Shown piece by piece: positions 1-10,411 of a stretch of DNA of 64,000 bases. The notes under the pieces were generated by a model that was not told the DNA's origin, made no database searches, and was given only the letters and a program-made list of their open reading frames with translations. Numbering within the stretch: the stretch's first letter is position 1; every line of letters begins with the position of its first letter. A program made the translations under genes and the position numbers. Source of the DNA: Symbiodinium kawagutii (lineage: Eukaryota; Sar; Dinophyceae; Suessiales; Symbiodiniaceae); contig VSDK01014135.1 in assembly GCA_009767595.1 (NCBI GenBank), positions 191,074 to 255,073 of the forward strand, read 5' to 3'.

Positions 1-83
1 CCTGCTGAAAAAGATAAGTCAACCAACCAAACATATTGTTGAGACTAGGGAAGATAGACTATACTCAAACCACCAACCAGCAG
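1..83. mobile_element. family D element, left end cut by the window
   Basis: The stretch carries the family D interior (repeated AGTCAACCAACC, then ACTAGGGAA) and ends in AAACCACCAACCAG, matching the complete copy at 57517-57607. Its left terminus lies outside the window. The family is recognised only by comparison between copies inside this window. Confidence 0.5.
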
Positions 84-385
84 TTAGGGTTGGTCATCCT
101 CCATAGTTAACCACGATAAATCGCTATATGAAACTTAAGCGTAGTTCACCACTCCTAAGCATTGATAAACCTGTTTTGAAATGATGGTTTCTAGACCGCA
201 ACCTTAAACTTTTTGTTCAGTATGACTCCATAGCCATTTGCCATGCGGAAACGTACCGGCTACGTTGACGAAACCTCGAAAACGGCCGGGTATCTTGGCA
301 CACTCATGCTTCTTTCGAGTGGTACAACGCAGTTTGCTAACTTAGGTTTTAACTAGGGCAACTAACTACCAGTTATAGAAGATAT

Positions 386-500
386 GGCAGTTCTCAAAAT
401 AAGGGATCCTCCTGGTCATCCATTTATGAACCATTTGTAGCAATCCTCAATCTATTTTTGAGCTCCCCCATTTTTGAGGTCCCCCATTTTGAGAAACATC
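386..500. mobile_element. family A inverted-repeat element
   Basis: The left end reads GGCAGTTCTCAAAATAAGGG and the right end CCCATTTTGAGAAACATC, which are inverted copies of each other and match the ends of the other family A copies. The interior has no ORF. This is a short non-autonomous element. Confidence 0.6.
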
Positions 501-591
501 GACAGAGTGGTAGCCCCCAGTGAGTTACCTTACCTTATACCTAGGGTAATTAACTGTCATTCATGGTAGATATGACCATATATCTCTACTT

Positions 592-690
592 CCAAGGTGG
601 GCCTCCCCTGGTTATAAATTGGTTAACAAGCCATTGAAGTATGAGTATATCTACCATTCGCCTAGTAGCTACCCTGGCCCTAGTTATGAA
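592..690. mobile_element. family C element, degraded copy
   Basis: It starts CCAAGGTGGGCCTCCCCTGG and contains the family C interior (GGTTAACAAGCCATT, then a TATATCTACCAT block and CCTAGTTATGAACCA). The 3' terminal GGGCCCACCTTG is not seen, so the copy is truncated or diverged. Confidence 0.45.
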
Positions 691-699
691 CCAACAAAT

Positions 700-817
700 G
701 GCCAACGTAAATCGGTGGCGTCGCTGGGAGGCAGCCTCAGAGGGTGCCACGACCTGCTCGCCAGGCAACACTGAGGTTGGACGCCGTCCGTCGAAGGTTC
801 TTCCGCAAGACTCGCCC
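700..817 (-). CDS. putative exon, unknown protein (minus strand)
   Basis: This GC-rich island is open on the minus strand and encodes residues such as GRTFDGRRPTSVLPGEQV followed by an Ala/Ser/Gln-rich tail. A CTGCTCCAG acceptor lies at the upstream edge and a GCAG|GTCGTG donor is available inside. Use of G/C at third positions resembles the other islands. The plus strand is also open here, so strand is not certain. No family is recognised and the full exon limits are not fixed. Confidence 0.35.
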
Positions 818-1204
818 CTGGAGCAGCGACACACTTCACAAGGGATTAACATGGATCAACTAGGCTAACTACCAGTGATCATGGATGATCAACGGATGGT
901 GATTGGTTAGTTGACTCAGGTTGTGAGTGCAGCTGCCATTTATGGTTGAATATAACTATAGCTAAATGGCTGACCAACCTACGAAGGTACTACTCCGCAT
1001 CTACCCATCCAATGGCCCAGTGTCGTACCATGCCATGCATGGAATCTCTGAACCCTGGCGACTCTAGTAGTGATACTTCATGCTTCTTGCTGAAGAGATT
1101 GAGTCTGCGACTTGAAATGATCTCTTTTGGAAAGTCAAAAAATGTGTTTCCATGTGTTTCCTGCGAAGGCCCGTTGTATTGAAACGTTGGAAGTTGAGAA
1201 ACAT

Positions 1205-1247
1205 GAAACCCTTAACCCTAAACCCTGAAACCCTAAAACCATCAACC
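1205..1247 (+). repeat. degenerate telomere-like tract (CCCTAAA type)
   Basis: The tract contains AACCCTTAACCCTAAACCCTGAAACCC and similar units, resembling imperfect CCCTAAA repeats. CCCTAAA/TTTAGGG repeats are the usual telomere unit in dinoflagellates and plants. The tract is short and irregular, so it is an interstitial trace at most. Confidence 0.4.
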
Positions 1248-1364
1248 AAAACACTGCGTATAGCCATTGTTTTTCGCAGTTCTTTGAGCAATGTTCATTT
1301 GACAGGAACTAACACATGCAACGCCTGGGCAAACCTCAGGTGTTGCGCGAAGATGTATTGAATG

Positions 1365-2321
1365 TTTGTCTGTATGTCTGTATGTCTGTATGTCTGTATG
1401 TCTGTATGTCTGTATGTCTGTATGTCGGTATGTCGGTATGTCGGTATGTCGGTATGTCCGTATGTCCGTATGTCTGTATGTCCGTATGTCTGTATGTCTG
1501 TATGTCTGTATGTCTGTATGTCTGTATGTCTGTATGTCTGTATGTCTGTATGTCTGTATGTCTGTATGTATGTATGTATGTATGTATGTATGTCTGTATG
1601 TCTGTATGTCTGTATGTCTGTATGTCTGTATGTCTGTATGTCTGTATGTCTGTATGTCTGTATGTCTGTATGTCTGTATGTCTGTATGTCTGTATGTCTG
1701 TATGTCTGTATGTCTGTATGTCTGTATGTCTGTATGTCTGTATGTCTGTATGTCTGTATGTCTGTATGTCTGTATGTCTGTATGTCTGTATGTCTGTATG
1801 TCTGTATGTCTGTATGTCTGTATGTCTGTATGTCTGTATGTCTGTATGTCTGTATGTCTGTATGTCTGTATGTCTGTATGTCTGTATGTCTGTATGTCTG
1901 TATGTCTGTATGTCTGTATGTCTGTATGTCTGTATGTCTGTATGTCTGTATGTCTGTATGTCTGTATGTCTGTATGTCTGTATGTCTGTATGTCTGTATG
2001 TCTGTATGTCTGTATGTCTGTATGTCTGTATGTCTGTATGTCTGTATGTCTGTATGTCTGTATGTCTGTATGTCTGTATGTCTGTATGTCTGTATGTCTG
2101 TATGTCTGTATGTCTGTATGTCTGTATGTCTGTATGTCTGTATGTCTGTATGTCTGTATGTCTGTATGTCTGTATGTCTGTATGTCTGTATGTCTGTATG
2201 TCTGTATGTCTGTATGTCTGTATGTCTGTATGTCTGTATGTCTGTATGTCTGTATGTCTGTATGTCTGTATGTCTGTATGTCTGTATGTATGTATGTATG
2301 TATGTATGTATGTATGTATGT
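1365..2321. repeat. 8-bp microsatellite (ATGTCTGT)n, about 0.95 kb
   Basis: The unit ATGTCTGT is repeated more than 100 times. A cluster of variant units (TCGG or TCCG in place of TCTG) lies near 1423-1490, and two pure (TATG)n blocks lie at 1563-1592 and 2287-2321. Because eight is not a multiple of three, every frame cycles through the unit and several frames on both strands lack stops. The long ORFs here (Tyr-Val-Cys-Met-Ser or Thr-Asp-Ile-Gln repeats) are therefore artefacts. Confidence 0.95.
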
Positions 2322-2329
2322 GCTTGCTA

Positions 2330-2755
2330 TGAAACACAAAGTACTTCATTTTCACGATGGCGCAAATATGCTGTTGAACATTGCCTGCGTTTACTACTTG
2401 AGGGGTATCCAGTACCCATCTTTTAACTGCACAAGGGTTCTTATTAGTTTGCAATGTCAGCAGTCATTGCTGGACAAAATGGCTGGCAAAAGCAAACTAG
2501 CTGGTCATTACCCAATACCAGCAGGTTTGTGCATAAATGCTGTACCCCCAAGTCACTGGCAGTTTCGCTGGTAAATCAGCCAATGGGTAGGTTAAGGAGC
2601 AAACCAGTAGTGATCATTATAAATAGGTATAACTAACCAATATAAACCAGCTAACCACTAGTACACGGCTGGTTATCACCACTGTTTACTAGTCATTATA
2701 ACCATCAACAATCCACGAATAAACTCATCATTCGTAGCAACTTCGCACGACCACC
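2330..2755. other. gene-free stretch
   Basis: This AT-rich sequence contains short AACCA/TTAACC words like those in the inverted-repeat elements. I see no complete element and no convincing exon. Confidence 0.5.
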
Positions 2756-2910
2756 TCAATAGATCACCATACAAGAACCGAACGCTGGCGCGTCCTCGTC
2801 CTCAGGATCCCTCTCTGGCACATTGATTGCTCCGTGATCAAATGCCTCACAAGCACTGAGGATGACACAGCGTGTGCCCCGTTGGTCCACGTACCTTGTT
2901 CGGCATCTCC
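2756..2910 (-). CDS. putative terminal exon with acidic C-terminus
   Basis: On the minus strand one frame encodes about 47 residues ending in a TGA at 2758-2756. It contains RYVDQRGTRCVILSACEAF, and an acidic stretch PERDPEDEDAPAFG close to the stop. Amino acid composition and codon choice (many GAC, GAG, GTG, GCC) look coding, and the other minus frames are broken. The upstream limit is unclear: candidate AG acceptors lie at about 2896-2910. This is the lowest-coordinate candidate 3' end of a minus-strand gene. The family is not recognised. Confidence 0.5.
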
Positions 2911-3504
2911 ATGGGATTCAGGGGTTGATTCGTTGGTGGCCTGGTCCTAAGCCATGATGCCACATTCTGTAGTGACTGTGTTTCGTTCAGATCTTAGCAG
3001 TATCCTCCCGAAAATGATGGCATTCTATGAATGTGCACAAGGTGGTGGATGAGAGTCGACCACAAACTGTTCACAAACACTTTCGCTGCAAAATTGAAGC
3101 AAACACCACCATCATCGCGAAAAACCCTTGGTTGTTACACACCAACGCATTTAACAAAGCCGATGGGCAACTGAGGGGAAAACGTTTTGAAGGAAACAAT
3201 CCTGTTGTCTATGAATTACTGTCAAAAACAGTTTGTGACTGTCCGAAACGGTTTGTAACCTCTGAACTGTGGGCGTCTTTATTACTTTGTAGTTTGCTGT
3301 TTCAATTCTTGGCAGTAATCTTGACCCTGGAATAAACCCATGGTTGATTAATAGATATGATACCCTCGGGTATCCCCCAAGTTCACTGGTTTAAAGAACA
3401 TGATTTTCGAAGCAAAAACAGCGTCACGTTCGAGGTGTCACTGCTTGTGCCAGGCCACAAGTGGGTTTTTGTTTTCGATCCCCTTCTTACCATGGTTATA
3501 ACCC

Positions 3505-3700
3505 TTATTGGCAGTAAATATAGTGACTTTCTTCAGCCAAAAAACCGTTTCCGAGAACTCCATGCCAGGCCACAAGTGCTTTGGTGATATTTTTCTGTAG
3601 AGAGCTCCGTTGCCGCTCGTTCCGTTCGCCCGCTTCCGAAAGGTTGTCCTGCGTTTCTGGGGCTCTCCGCAAGGTCACGTCGAAGCTCCCATGAAATACC
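3505..3700 (-). CDS. putative terminal exon, hydrophilic protein, acceptor inside a family G element
   Basis: The minus strand is open for 64 codons from 3699 to a TAA at 3507-3505. It begins VFHGSFDVTLRRAPETQDNL, is rich in Glu, Arg and Gln, and later reads KNITKALVAWHGVLGNGF. The 3' splice site ACCAGAG|G is formed by the terminal repeat of the family G element at 3697-3811, whose outermost bases overlap the exon start. The exon could stop earlier at a GT (for example before TTCTCGG). No family is recognised. Confidence 0.5.
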
Positions 3701-3811
3701 CTCTGGTAAGCTAACCTGGCAATGGAAAATGCACCATTTATTGGTGGTTTCCCAGAGTTTCTCTATAAAATATGGTGAAAATCCATTGCCAGGTTAGTTT
3801 ACCAGATGGTA
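3697..3811. mobile_element. family G element (Stowaway-like ends)
   Basis: The left end TACCCTCTGGTAAGCTAACC is inverted at the right end (GGTTAGTTTACCAGATGGTA), and the interior carries GGCAATGGAAAATGCACCAT. TA at both outer ends fits a TA target site, as in Tc1/mariner-related Stowaway elements; this is an inference from the ends. One end forms the acceptor of the exon at 3505-3700. Confidence 0.65.
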
Positions 3812-3814
3812 ACC

Positions 3815-4110
3815 AGAATTAATGCTGAATCTCCGAGCCATGTCTAGTGTTTGGATTGTGTACTGGGGACAGTCCAAATTCAGGTTTTGTTTACTAGTCC
3901 AGGACGCTTATAAATGAATTTGTTCGCGAAGGGCATGCAATCAAATGTCAAACAAATGACACTTGCCCTAATTAGCATATGCGGAACCTATGCTGACATC
4001 CCCTGCTCGGGTTTGCCTTGCAATCACGTATGTGGAAGTAGTTGCAATGCACGCAACTCGGCAGCAGGCCCTGGTACCATCTAATGAAGTCAACCAATAA
4101 GTTTCATCAT
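3815..4110. other. gene-free stretch
   Basis: The sequence has mixed composition. No splice-bounded open frame or complete repeat was seen. Confidence 0.4.
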
Positions 4111-4113
4111 GTT

Positions 4114-4230
4114 CACTGGTTGGTGGTTCACCGCATGTAATTAAAAAAATATTGGTCGACCGTCAACCAACCATTTGTCAACAATTACTTGGAAAAAAAA
4201 CACGTATTGAAAAACACCAACTAGTTCAAC
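4114..4230. mobile_element. family D element, diverged
   Basis: CTGGTTGGTGGTTCACCGC at the left and AAAAACACCAACTAG at the right are diverged terminal repeats of family D. The interior has GTCAACCAACCATTTGTCAA. Confidence 0.45.
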
Positions 4231-4359
4231 ATCGTGGCCAATGGCAAATCATTGCGCGGCTTAGAAATACGCGGTTGGTTTGGTTCTAGATCACTGAATC
4301 ACACTCATCCCGCAACACACGCTAAAAATCCATATTCAAAAACACAAACCACTTCTATA

Positions 4360-5050
4360 TGTACATATATATATATAAATATCTACACATATCTAAATAG
4401 ATGAATCAATAAATAAATATATAATATATATATATAGATAAATAAATAAATATGGATATAAATATGAATATAAATATATATATATATAAGAATATATTTG
4501 AAAACAATGTATATATATAGTTTTACAAATATATTCATATATATATATATATAAATATAAATAAATATATAAATATAAATAAAAAATAATATAAAGATTT
4601 ACAACAACAACTATTAAACAGATACATACGTAAATAGATATATATATATATTGATTCATAAATAAAAAATATACATATGCCTACAGATGTGCATATCATG
4701 ATTGATAGCAATAACAATAAACAACAATCCATCGGAGCTGATTCTGCTTTTAGATTATTTTCCAGGATGGTAGGTTGAACCACCCCACTGTGAACAAAAT
4801 TTGTCAACCAACCATCCCGAAATATTAGAGACAACAAACAAGTGTGTTTAAAAGCAGTGCATAGGTATAAATATAATAGATATTATTGATATATCCTTCT
4901 ACATAGATGTGCGAAATTAGATAAATAAATATATATATATATATACAAATGCATGAATAAATAGATGTACTTCATGAAATACTTTTGCAATATACATGAC
5001 TAGGTAGATTCTACACTTCAGAAACTAAATAAACTAAATAAAATAAATTA
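4360..5050. repeat. AT-rich microsatellite region
   Basis: Long runs of TA, TATAAA and ATAAATA dominate, for example 4368-4378, 4478-4490, 4535-4560 and 4928-4945. The Tyr/Ile-rich ORFs on the minus strand are low-complexity artefacts. A diverged family D element sits at about 4765-4850 (GTCAACCAACCATCCCG). Confidence 0.8.
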
Positions 5051-5059
5051 TATGTACGG

Positions 5060-5157
5060 TTGTGTCTCAAAATAGGGGAACCCCAAATCATCCGATTTCA
5101 GTCATTCATAAATTCATAGTAGGAAACCAACCATTTTGCGGGGGTCCCTATTTACTA
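5060..5157. mobile_element. family A element
   Basis: The left end TGTGTCTCAAAATAGGGG is followed by ACCCCAAATCATCC. The right part has ACCAACCATTTTGCGGGGGT, but the terminal GAGAAACC is degraded. Confidence 0.5.
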
Positions 5158-5187
5158 GATCCATACTTCAAGCTCTACTTAGCTCAC

Positions 5188-5327
5188 GGTGGCGTCATCA
5201 GTGCCCCAACCGCCCGTTCCAGGTTGGATGCATAGGAGGTGGCGTTCGATTGAACCTGAGGCGTGCAATGCGTGTGTGCTTTCAGGGCGTGCAGCAGCAA
5301 TGGTAGGAGAAGGCATTTAAGGAGTGC
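5188..5327 (-). CDS. putative exon with hydrophobic start
   Basis: This minus-strand exon has consensus boundaries: a pyrimidine-rich acceptor TTCTCTACTTTCAG|G at 5327 and a donor CC|GTGAGC after 5188. It is open for 46 codons plus two bases. The first part is hydrophobic (ALLKCLLLPLLLHALKAH) and could belong to a signal or membrane segment; the rest is polar, ending ASNLERAVGALMTP. The start GGCACTCCTTAAA is shared with the exon at 22273-22390. The function is unknown. Confidence 0.6.
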
Positions 5328-5516
5328 CTGAAAGTAGAGAACCCACAAAAAAGCATGTTTATAGTGGTTTGACAGTGGTGAACAATGGAGAAAAATACAG
5401 ATTAACAACCGACATTAGCAAAATATTTCAAAAAAAAGGCCAATAAATCCGATAATAAACTGGATAGTTATTCCCAAAACTGGATATATGGTTTGTGGTT
5501 TTAAAAATCTTGTACT

Positions 5517-5643
5517 TGGTGGCTTATAGATCCCTTGCTACAAATATATTTTTAGTGGTTATATGGTAAATCAATCATATCCCAAAAACAGTAAAAACCT
5601 AAGTTAGCGGGTATAAGCCATCCAGTGTAGCTGGTTAATGACC
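5517..5643. mobile_element. family E element
   Basis: It begins TTGGTGGCTTATAGATCCCT and ends with the diverged inverse (GTATAAGCCATCCAG). The interior motif TATATGGTAAATCAATCATA is shared with all family E copies. Confidence 0.6.
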
Positions 5644-5678
5644 TGCATAATTTCGGGGTCTCCCATCACTTGAGGAAC

Positions 5679-5753
5679 TATAAGGAGTGCCGCCCAGCTG
5701 GGAGAGATGCGCCCGTTTCTGCCTCACGAACCCCTGGAGAACTGTGGTCCCAG
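5679..5753 (-). CDS. putative small exon
   Basis: The minus strand is open for 24 codons between an acceptor TTTTTGTTGAAAG|CT at 5753 and a weak donor A|GTTCCTC after 5679. It encodes GTTVLQGFVRQKRAHLSQLG plus four residues. The island is clearly more GC-rich than its surroundings. The plus strand is also open and ends at AAAAAG|GTGAAC, so strand is only favoured by the minus-strand neighbours at 5.3 and 3.6 kb. Confidence 0.35.
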
Positions 5754-5959
5754 CTTTCAACAAAAAGGTGAACCAGTGAAAGCTTTGCTACCTGGGTAAC
5801 CAGCCTGGGTACCCCTGTTTGGATCTGCGTTGATGGGGATATTGACGATATACATACAATCTATCTATTTATAAAAAAAACAGGGTGAAAAACCTTATAA
5901 AATTGGTGAACAAAACCCTGTAATCATGGTGAATGCAACCAAAAACTTCATATATGCAC

Positions 5960-6100
5960 ATCCAAGTCGGAAAAGTAATTTGGCCAGCCACCAAGGAGAA
6001 GTGGGCTGACCAGCCAAATATGACTGATGTGATGATTTGGCCAGCCACCAACGAGAAGTGGGCTGACCAGCCAAACATGACTGATATGATGATTGTTGCC
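5960..6100 (+). repeat. tandem pair, about 55 bp unit
   Basis: TTTGGCCAGCCACCAAGGAG...AAGTGGGCTGACCAGCC is repeated with few changes at about 5980-6033 and 6035-6085. No coding function is supported. Confidence 0.6.
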
Positions 6101-6139
6101 GGTTCGTGATACTTTGTGAAACCACAACCATTAATCAAA

Positions 6140-7190
6140 AGTGATGATCAATCTGCACTTGATCATACTTGATGGCAAAACAGTGAACCAATGAATAACT
6201 ATTATCACTTCCAAAGTCAGACTTTTGAACCTATAAATCCACGCGCTTTGTCTCACAATCTGTCCTAACAAGAACAGCTTGTCTCGTCGTGCCTCGCCCT
6301 ATGTCACTGAGGGATACACAGCCTGCTGAGTATGCCCTGGGCTGTGACTTGCTTTGATTTTGGTTAATTATATAATATGATGATTGATTTAGCAGAAGGT
6401 TATTATGTACTGAAGATATCATTGACTAATTTTATTCTTGTAAGATTATTATGATTCTGGCTGATTTTCGTTGTATGTTGTCCCTCTCTCTCTCTCCCCT
6501 TCTCCTTGGCATACACCTTGCTTGGCATTACAATACAGCCCTTCCAGCGTCCCACAAATTGGACATTTGCTGCGGATCTATCACAAATGATAAGGCATAA
6601 ATCGATTAATAACAATCAAGAACAACTATTTCATACCAATCATCATTGACGATCATGGATGTTTATCAACAAGAAGTTCTTCCTGATCACTGTTAACCCA
6701 CAAAAACTAGTTGGTAGATTTACTGTAGTAGTGATCATTATGACCAAATAATGATCTATTCAATGAAGAAGTATTGCCGCGCGAAGGTTTTCATTGATAC
6801 GGTAGCATCATGAAACACAGAAAAACTGTGAGTGAAACCCGATACGCTGACGAACATGAAACAACCAAACGCATGATTGTTGAGATGTTCACTCACCTGA
6901 TGGTTGTTCAACATTAACCCAGCTCGGCATGTAGCTGGTACATCCCCTGTGCTTGTTTGCTATTATGACACATCATCACCTATTGCCCACCATCAACCAT
7001 GATATTTGATCTGCTGGTACTTATAATGAATGACCACATAATCAATAAACTGTCTTTCCCCAATGATTATCAACGATCAAGCATTCCTACAGTACAAACC
7101 AGGATTTTGACTTATCATCAGAAAACCTACTGTTTTCACTGATCATCTACTACTAGCCATTACTATTATCACAACCATGGGATATTTATC
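6140..7190. other. gene-free stretch
   Basis: AT-rich DNA with scattered TGATCATT-type words and a CT-rich patch (CTCTCTCTCTCCCC at about 6484). No splice-bounded frame was identified. Confidence 0.45.
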
Positions 7191-7195
7191 ATATT

Positions 7196-7283
7196 GTGGT
7201 TTCTCAAAATAGGGGTAGCCCCAATCATCAAATCATATTCAGTCATACCATAACTTCGGGGGTTCCAAACTTTGAGAACCATC
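7196..7283. mobile_element. family A element
   Basis: The left end GTGGTTTCTCAAAATAGGGG and the right end CTTTGAGAACCATC are inverted repeats. The interior is AT-rich with AATCATCAAATCATA. Confidence 0.65.
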
Positions 7284-7693
7284 TAAAAACAAAAATGACA
7301 CTGCTGCCTAAAGATCCTGAGCGAATGATCATCACCCAATTGGTGGTTTCTCAAGCCATTGGGAACCCCTCGACTTGTGATTGGTTTGTCAGCAAAAAAT
7401 GAGTTCTGACTTAAATGGCCACTATAAGACCACAAATGATTACTCATAGAAATTAATAACCAAAAACCATGGTATTCTGACTATAAATGATTCGTACACT
7501 GAATGGCATGATTAGAAACACAAATACCATACAGCTAGAACTATATATAACCATTCTGATTGGAATCATCATTATTTACATGTTATAGCCATTCAGTTTA
7601 TAAAATACCATACGGCTGGAAATGGATGGAAATTTGCATGATAACTGATGGTGCCCCCAGCTCTAGGTTGACCACCATATACTGTAACTAGAC

Positions 7694-7809
7694 TACATGG
7701 TGAGCCCTCAATCACTTATAAGTTGGGTTATAACCCCTACAACTGGTAGTTAACCCTAGTTAGACAAGTTATAAACACCACTTATAAGTGGTTGGGGGTC
7801 CACTTTGTA
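7694..7809. mobile_element. family C element (CACTTATAAGTTGGG subtype)
   Basis: ACATGGTGAGCCCTCAATCA at the left is inverted at the right (GTGGTTGGGGGTCCACTTTG). The interior has two inverted CACTTATAAG arms. It matches the better-kept copy at 8342-8456. Confidence 0.6.
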
Positions 7810-8341
7810 GAAATATCGATAACCATTCTTCCTGCATAGTTAATCCATATTCCCCCGTAGTGAGCCACTATTGAGAGGGGGTTAACCACTACAAAGTCAT
7901 ACCCCCTGGTGAGAAGTTAGCTTAGATTCGCCACCATCCAGTATAGTTGTATCTTCTACACATTTTAGTATCTGGTAGTTACCGGTACCACTCCGTTACG
8001 CCGGTGACCGAACTAGCAGTTGGTTCGCCGTTTGTTGCTTCTTATTCCCTAGTATTAACTAACCATTATCAATGGTTGTACCCCAATCCCCAAACCCCCC
8101 AAAAAACCTATAACCCCCCACAAAATTTTATAAAACCCACGAAAAGCTCTATAAACTCCTACATAGACCCCTCAAAAATCACCAACCACGTGACGTCGAC
8201 GTTTGGTTCATGCGCCGAAGCACATCATCTCCCAGTTTCTCCACTTCCAATTGCATTCCCTCGGTGTCCAGGTCCTGGAGTGCACGGCGGAAACGAGTGG
8301 TGGAAGTTCGTTTTAACGGCACAACGGTGATAGGGAATGGT
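7810..8341. other. mixed stretch with C-rich words
   Basis: It contains an ACCCCCCAAAAAACC-type patch around 8090-8130 and a short GC-rich island at 8200-8310 (TCGGTGTCCAGGTCCTGGAG) that may be an exon. No strand or frame could be chosen. Confidence 0.35.
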
Positions 8342-8456
8342 ACAAGGTGGGCCCCCAACCACTTACAAGTTGGGTTTATAACTTGTCTAGCAAGGGTTAA
8401 CTACCAGTTATAGGGGTAATAACCCAAATTAAAAGTGGTTGGGGGCCCACTTTGTA
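8342..8456. mobile_element. family C element with target-site duplication
   Basis: The left end ACAAGGTGGGCCCCCAACCA is inverted at the right (TGGTTGGGGGCCCACTTTGT). It is flanked by GGAATGGT at 8334-8341 and again at 8457-8464. An 8-bp duplication is typical of hAT-type transposition (established knowledge), so family C is plausibly a hAT-derived non-autonomous element. Confidence 0.75.
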
Positions 8457-8937
8457 GGAATGGTTATAAGGAATGATAGGGTTTATAATGATCATTTACA
8501 GGCAATAATGAGGAATAATAGGGTCTTATATGGTTTCTAAAAATCTGGTTATGTGGTTGTTTGAAAAAATGGTTTTGCAAAAATTGTTTATCAATCATTT
8601 ACAAGGAATAATAGGGTTTATAATGGTTCGTATTTATGCCGTCCTTCAATGGTTATATAATGTTTATCTCTTTTGAATAACATGGTTTCTTAACATGGCA
8701 GAAACCAGATAATGGCTGATTATATGGGGAAGTATAAGGATACATAGGGGATAATAACCAAGAATTATGGGGGATGTACCGACCATATGGCGGGTTGCTC
8801 GAAACCATGGAGTTTGCTATAGTTATTTTTATGGTTAATAACAATTTATAGCGTATAATCACCAACAACAATGGTTAAACTAGCAGTATATATTTTCAAA
8901 TATTTACATGCATATATATATATACACACATATGTCA

Positions 8938-9335
8938 TATGGAGGCTTCTCAAGCCAGTATGGGGACCCCGAAGTTGTGGATGGTCTTTTATGGTTAAGA
9001 ATGGTTATTAACAAGGGGATCATGACCCATAATGAGAATATACCAGCTATCATGGTTTATTAATGAACATGGATGGTTTACTACCAAAAGTTTCCATGAT
9101 GTGTAGATATGGTGGCTTCTGAAGGTACCTCAAAAATGGTTGATTTATTATCAGAAATTGTGAATGTTTGATGTTTTTGGGGGTCCCCTATTTTTTGAGA
9201 AGAGCCCAGTTGGTCTGCGTAATTTCAACAAATGGAATTGTGAGTTTCTCTGAAGAGGGGACTAAAAAATATGGTTGGTTCATTACTACAGTTGACTGGG
9301 GCTACCCCTATAACTTGAGAAACCATCACATGAAG
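8938..9335. mobile_element. cluster of degraded family A copies
   Basis: Three diverged copies are seen: 8940-9025 (GGAGGCTTCTCAAGCCAG), 9113-9207 (ending TTTTTTGAGAAGAGCCC) and 9240-9330 (ending ACTTGAGAAACCATC). No coding frame is supported between them. Confidence 0.45.
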
Positions 9336-9460
9336 TAACAAATCAGCAATAGTGATCTGATCTTGGAGTAGACAATGAATAGTTATTGCATCCCCAAGCT
9401 TGGTACATGGTTTTCATGTTGAACTGGGAACAATCTATGCTCTCCAGGATGGCTATACAT

Positions 9461-9562
9461 GGATGTTTCTCAAAATGAGAATCCCCAGAAATCGTTGGTA
9501 TGGTATTAGAAATGATTAATATAAAGGATGATTTTGGGATAAGCCTATTTTGAGAAACCACC
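9461..9562. mobile_element. family A element
   Basis: GGATGTTTCTCAAAATGAGA at the left and TATTTTGAGAAACCACC at the right form terminal inverted repeats. Confidence 0.65.
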
Positions 9563-9645
9563 ATATACATCTAATACTGCCGTTAGATAAAACCACAGCT
9601 TTGCCTTCTCCGAGATATGTATCCATAAATATTTGCATTTGCATG

Positions 9646-9742
9646 TGGGTGTTTCTCAGCATAGGGTTACCCTCACAAGATAAATCATGTATAGTAAAAA
9701 ACCACCATAATTTTGGAGTCCGCAATGGCTTGAGAAACCATC
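9646..9742. mobile_element. family A element
   Basis: GGGTGTTTCTCAGCATAGGG at the left pairs with GGCTTGAGAAACCATC at the right. It lies less than 100 bp from the previous copy. Confidence 0.6.
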
Positions 9743-10225
9743 ATCATGTATGTATTCATCAATTACCCCCTCCGGTGATAGAGAATAAACATGGTACAGC
9801 AATACAAATGCTCGCGCCAAGTTAGTCAACCAACATAGAGGGGATGATTTCGAACGAGCCTAAGGAGGTCACAATTCAAACTCCGATTTCTTGAGACCTA
9901 CAATGTAAACTGGTTGCTACATGGCTGTTAAGGCTTGCTAATCTACAACAATAATGGTTACAAATTGATGTTAATCATGGCAAAAGCATGGCCGCTGATG
10001 GGTAGATGATGATTGTTAACAATCAATCACTATTCTGACAACAACCATTGTCGACCAGCAAACTCCAACCATCGCTGTCAACCAATACTGTCATAGTTGG
10101 TGCAACCTATTGACACATCGGTTGGGTGCCACACATACCTGATCATACCCATGTATATTCAAAATATCGGTATAGTCTGTTGAAGAACTCATTACAGTGT
10201 CACAGTGTTTTAGAACCACGGTGTT
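9743..10225. other. gene-free stretch
   Basis: AT-rich DNA with AACAACCATTG-type words. No exon or complete element was found. Confidence 0.45.
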
Positions 10226-10290
10226 TTTGGGTTCAGGGCTTTAGGGTTTCAGTTTTTCGGGCCGTTCGGTTTTTAGGGTCTGGGCTTCAA
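10226..10290 (+). repeat. degenerate telomere-like tract (TTTAGGG type)
   Basis: It contains GGGCTTTAGGGTTTCAG and TTTTTAGGGTCTGGG separated by spacer. The orientation is opposite to the similar tract at 1205-1247. Confidence 0.35.
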
Positions 10291-10411
10291 TGTGGGAAGG
10301 GGCCAACCCACCAAAAAACATATCTTTTCCAAAGATGAAACCCATCAAAGCCAACCTATCAATGCTGGTGATGAAACATAGATGATTTCCATCCTACCTA
10401 TCAAAAACTGG

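Noticed and set aside
1316..2574. ORFs of 338-402 codons on both strands
   Set aside because: They are translations of the 8-bp microsatellite with no independent sequence content.
3027..3335. Plus-strand ORF of 102 codons ending in a hydrophobic tail
   Set aside because: No splice or start context, ordinary AT-rich composition, and it lies between minus-strand exons; not strong enough to call.
4393..4837. Tyr/Ile-rich minus-strand ORFs
   Set aside because: Low-complexity AT repeats; no splice sites or balanced composition.
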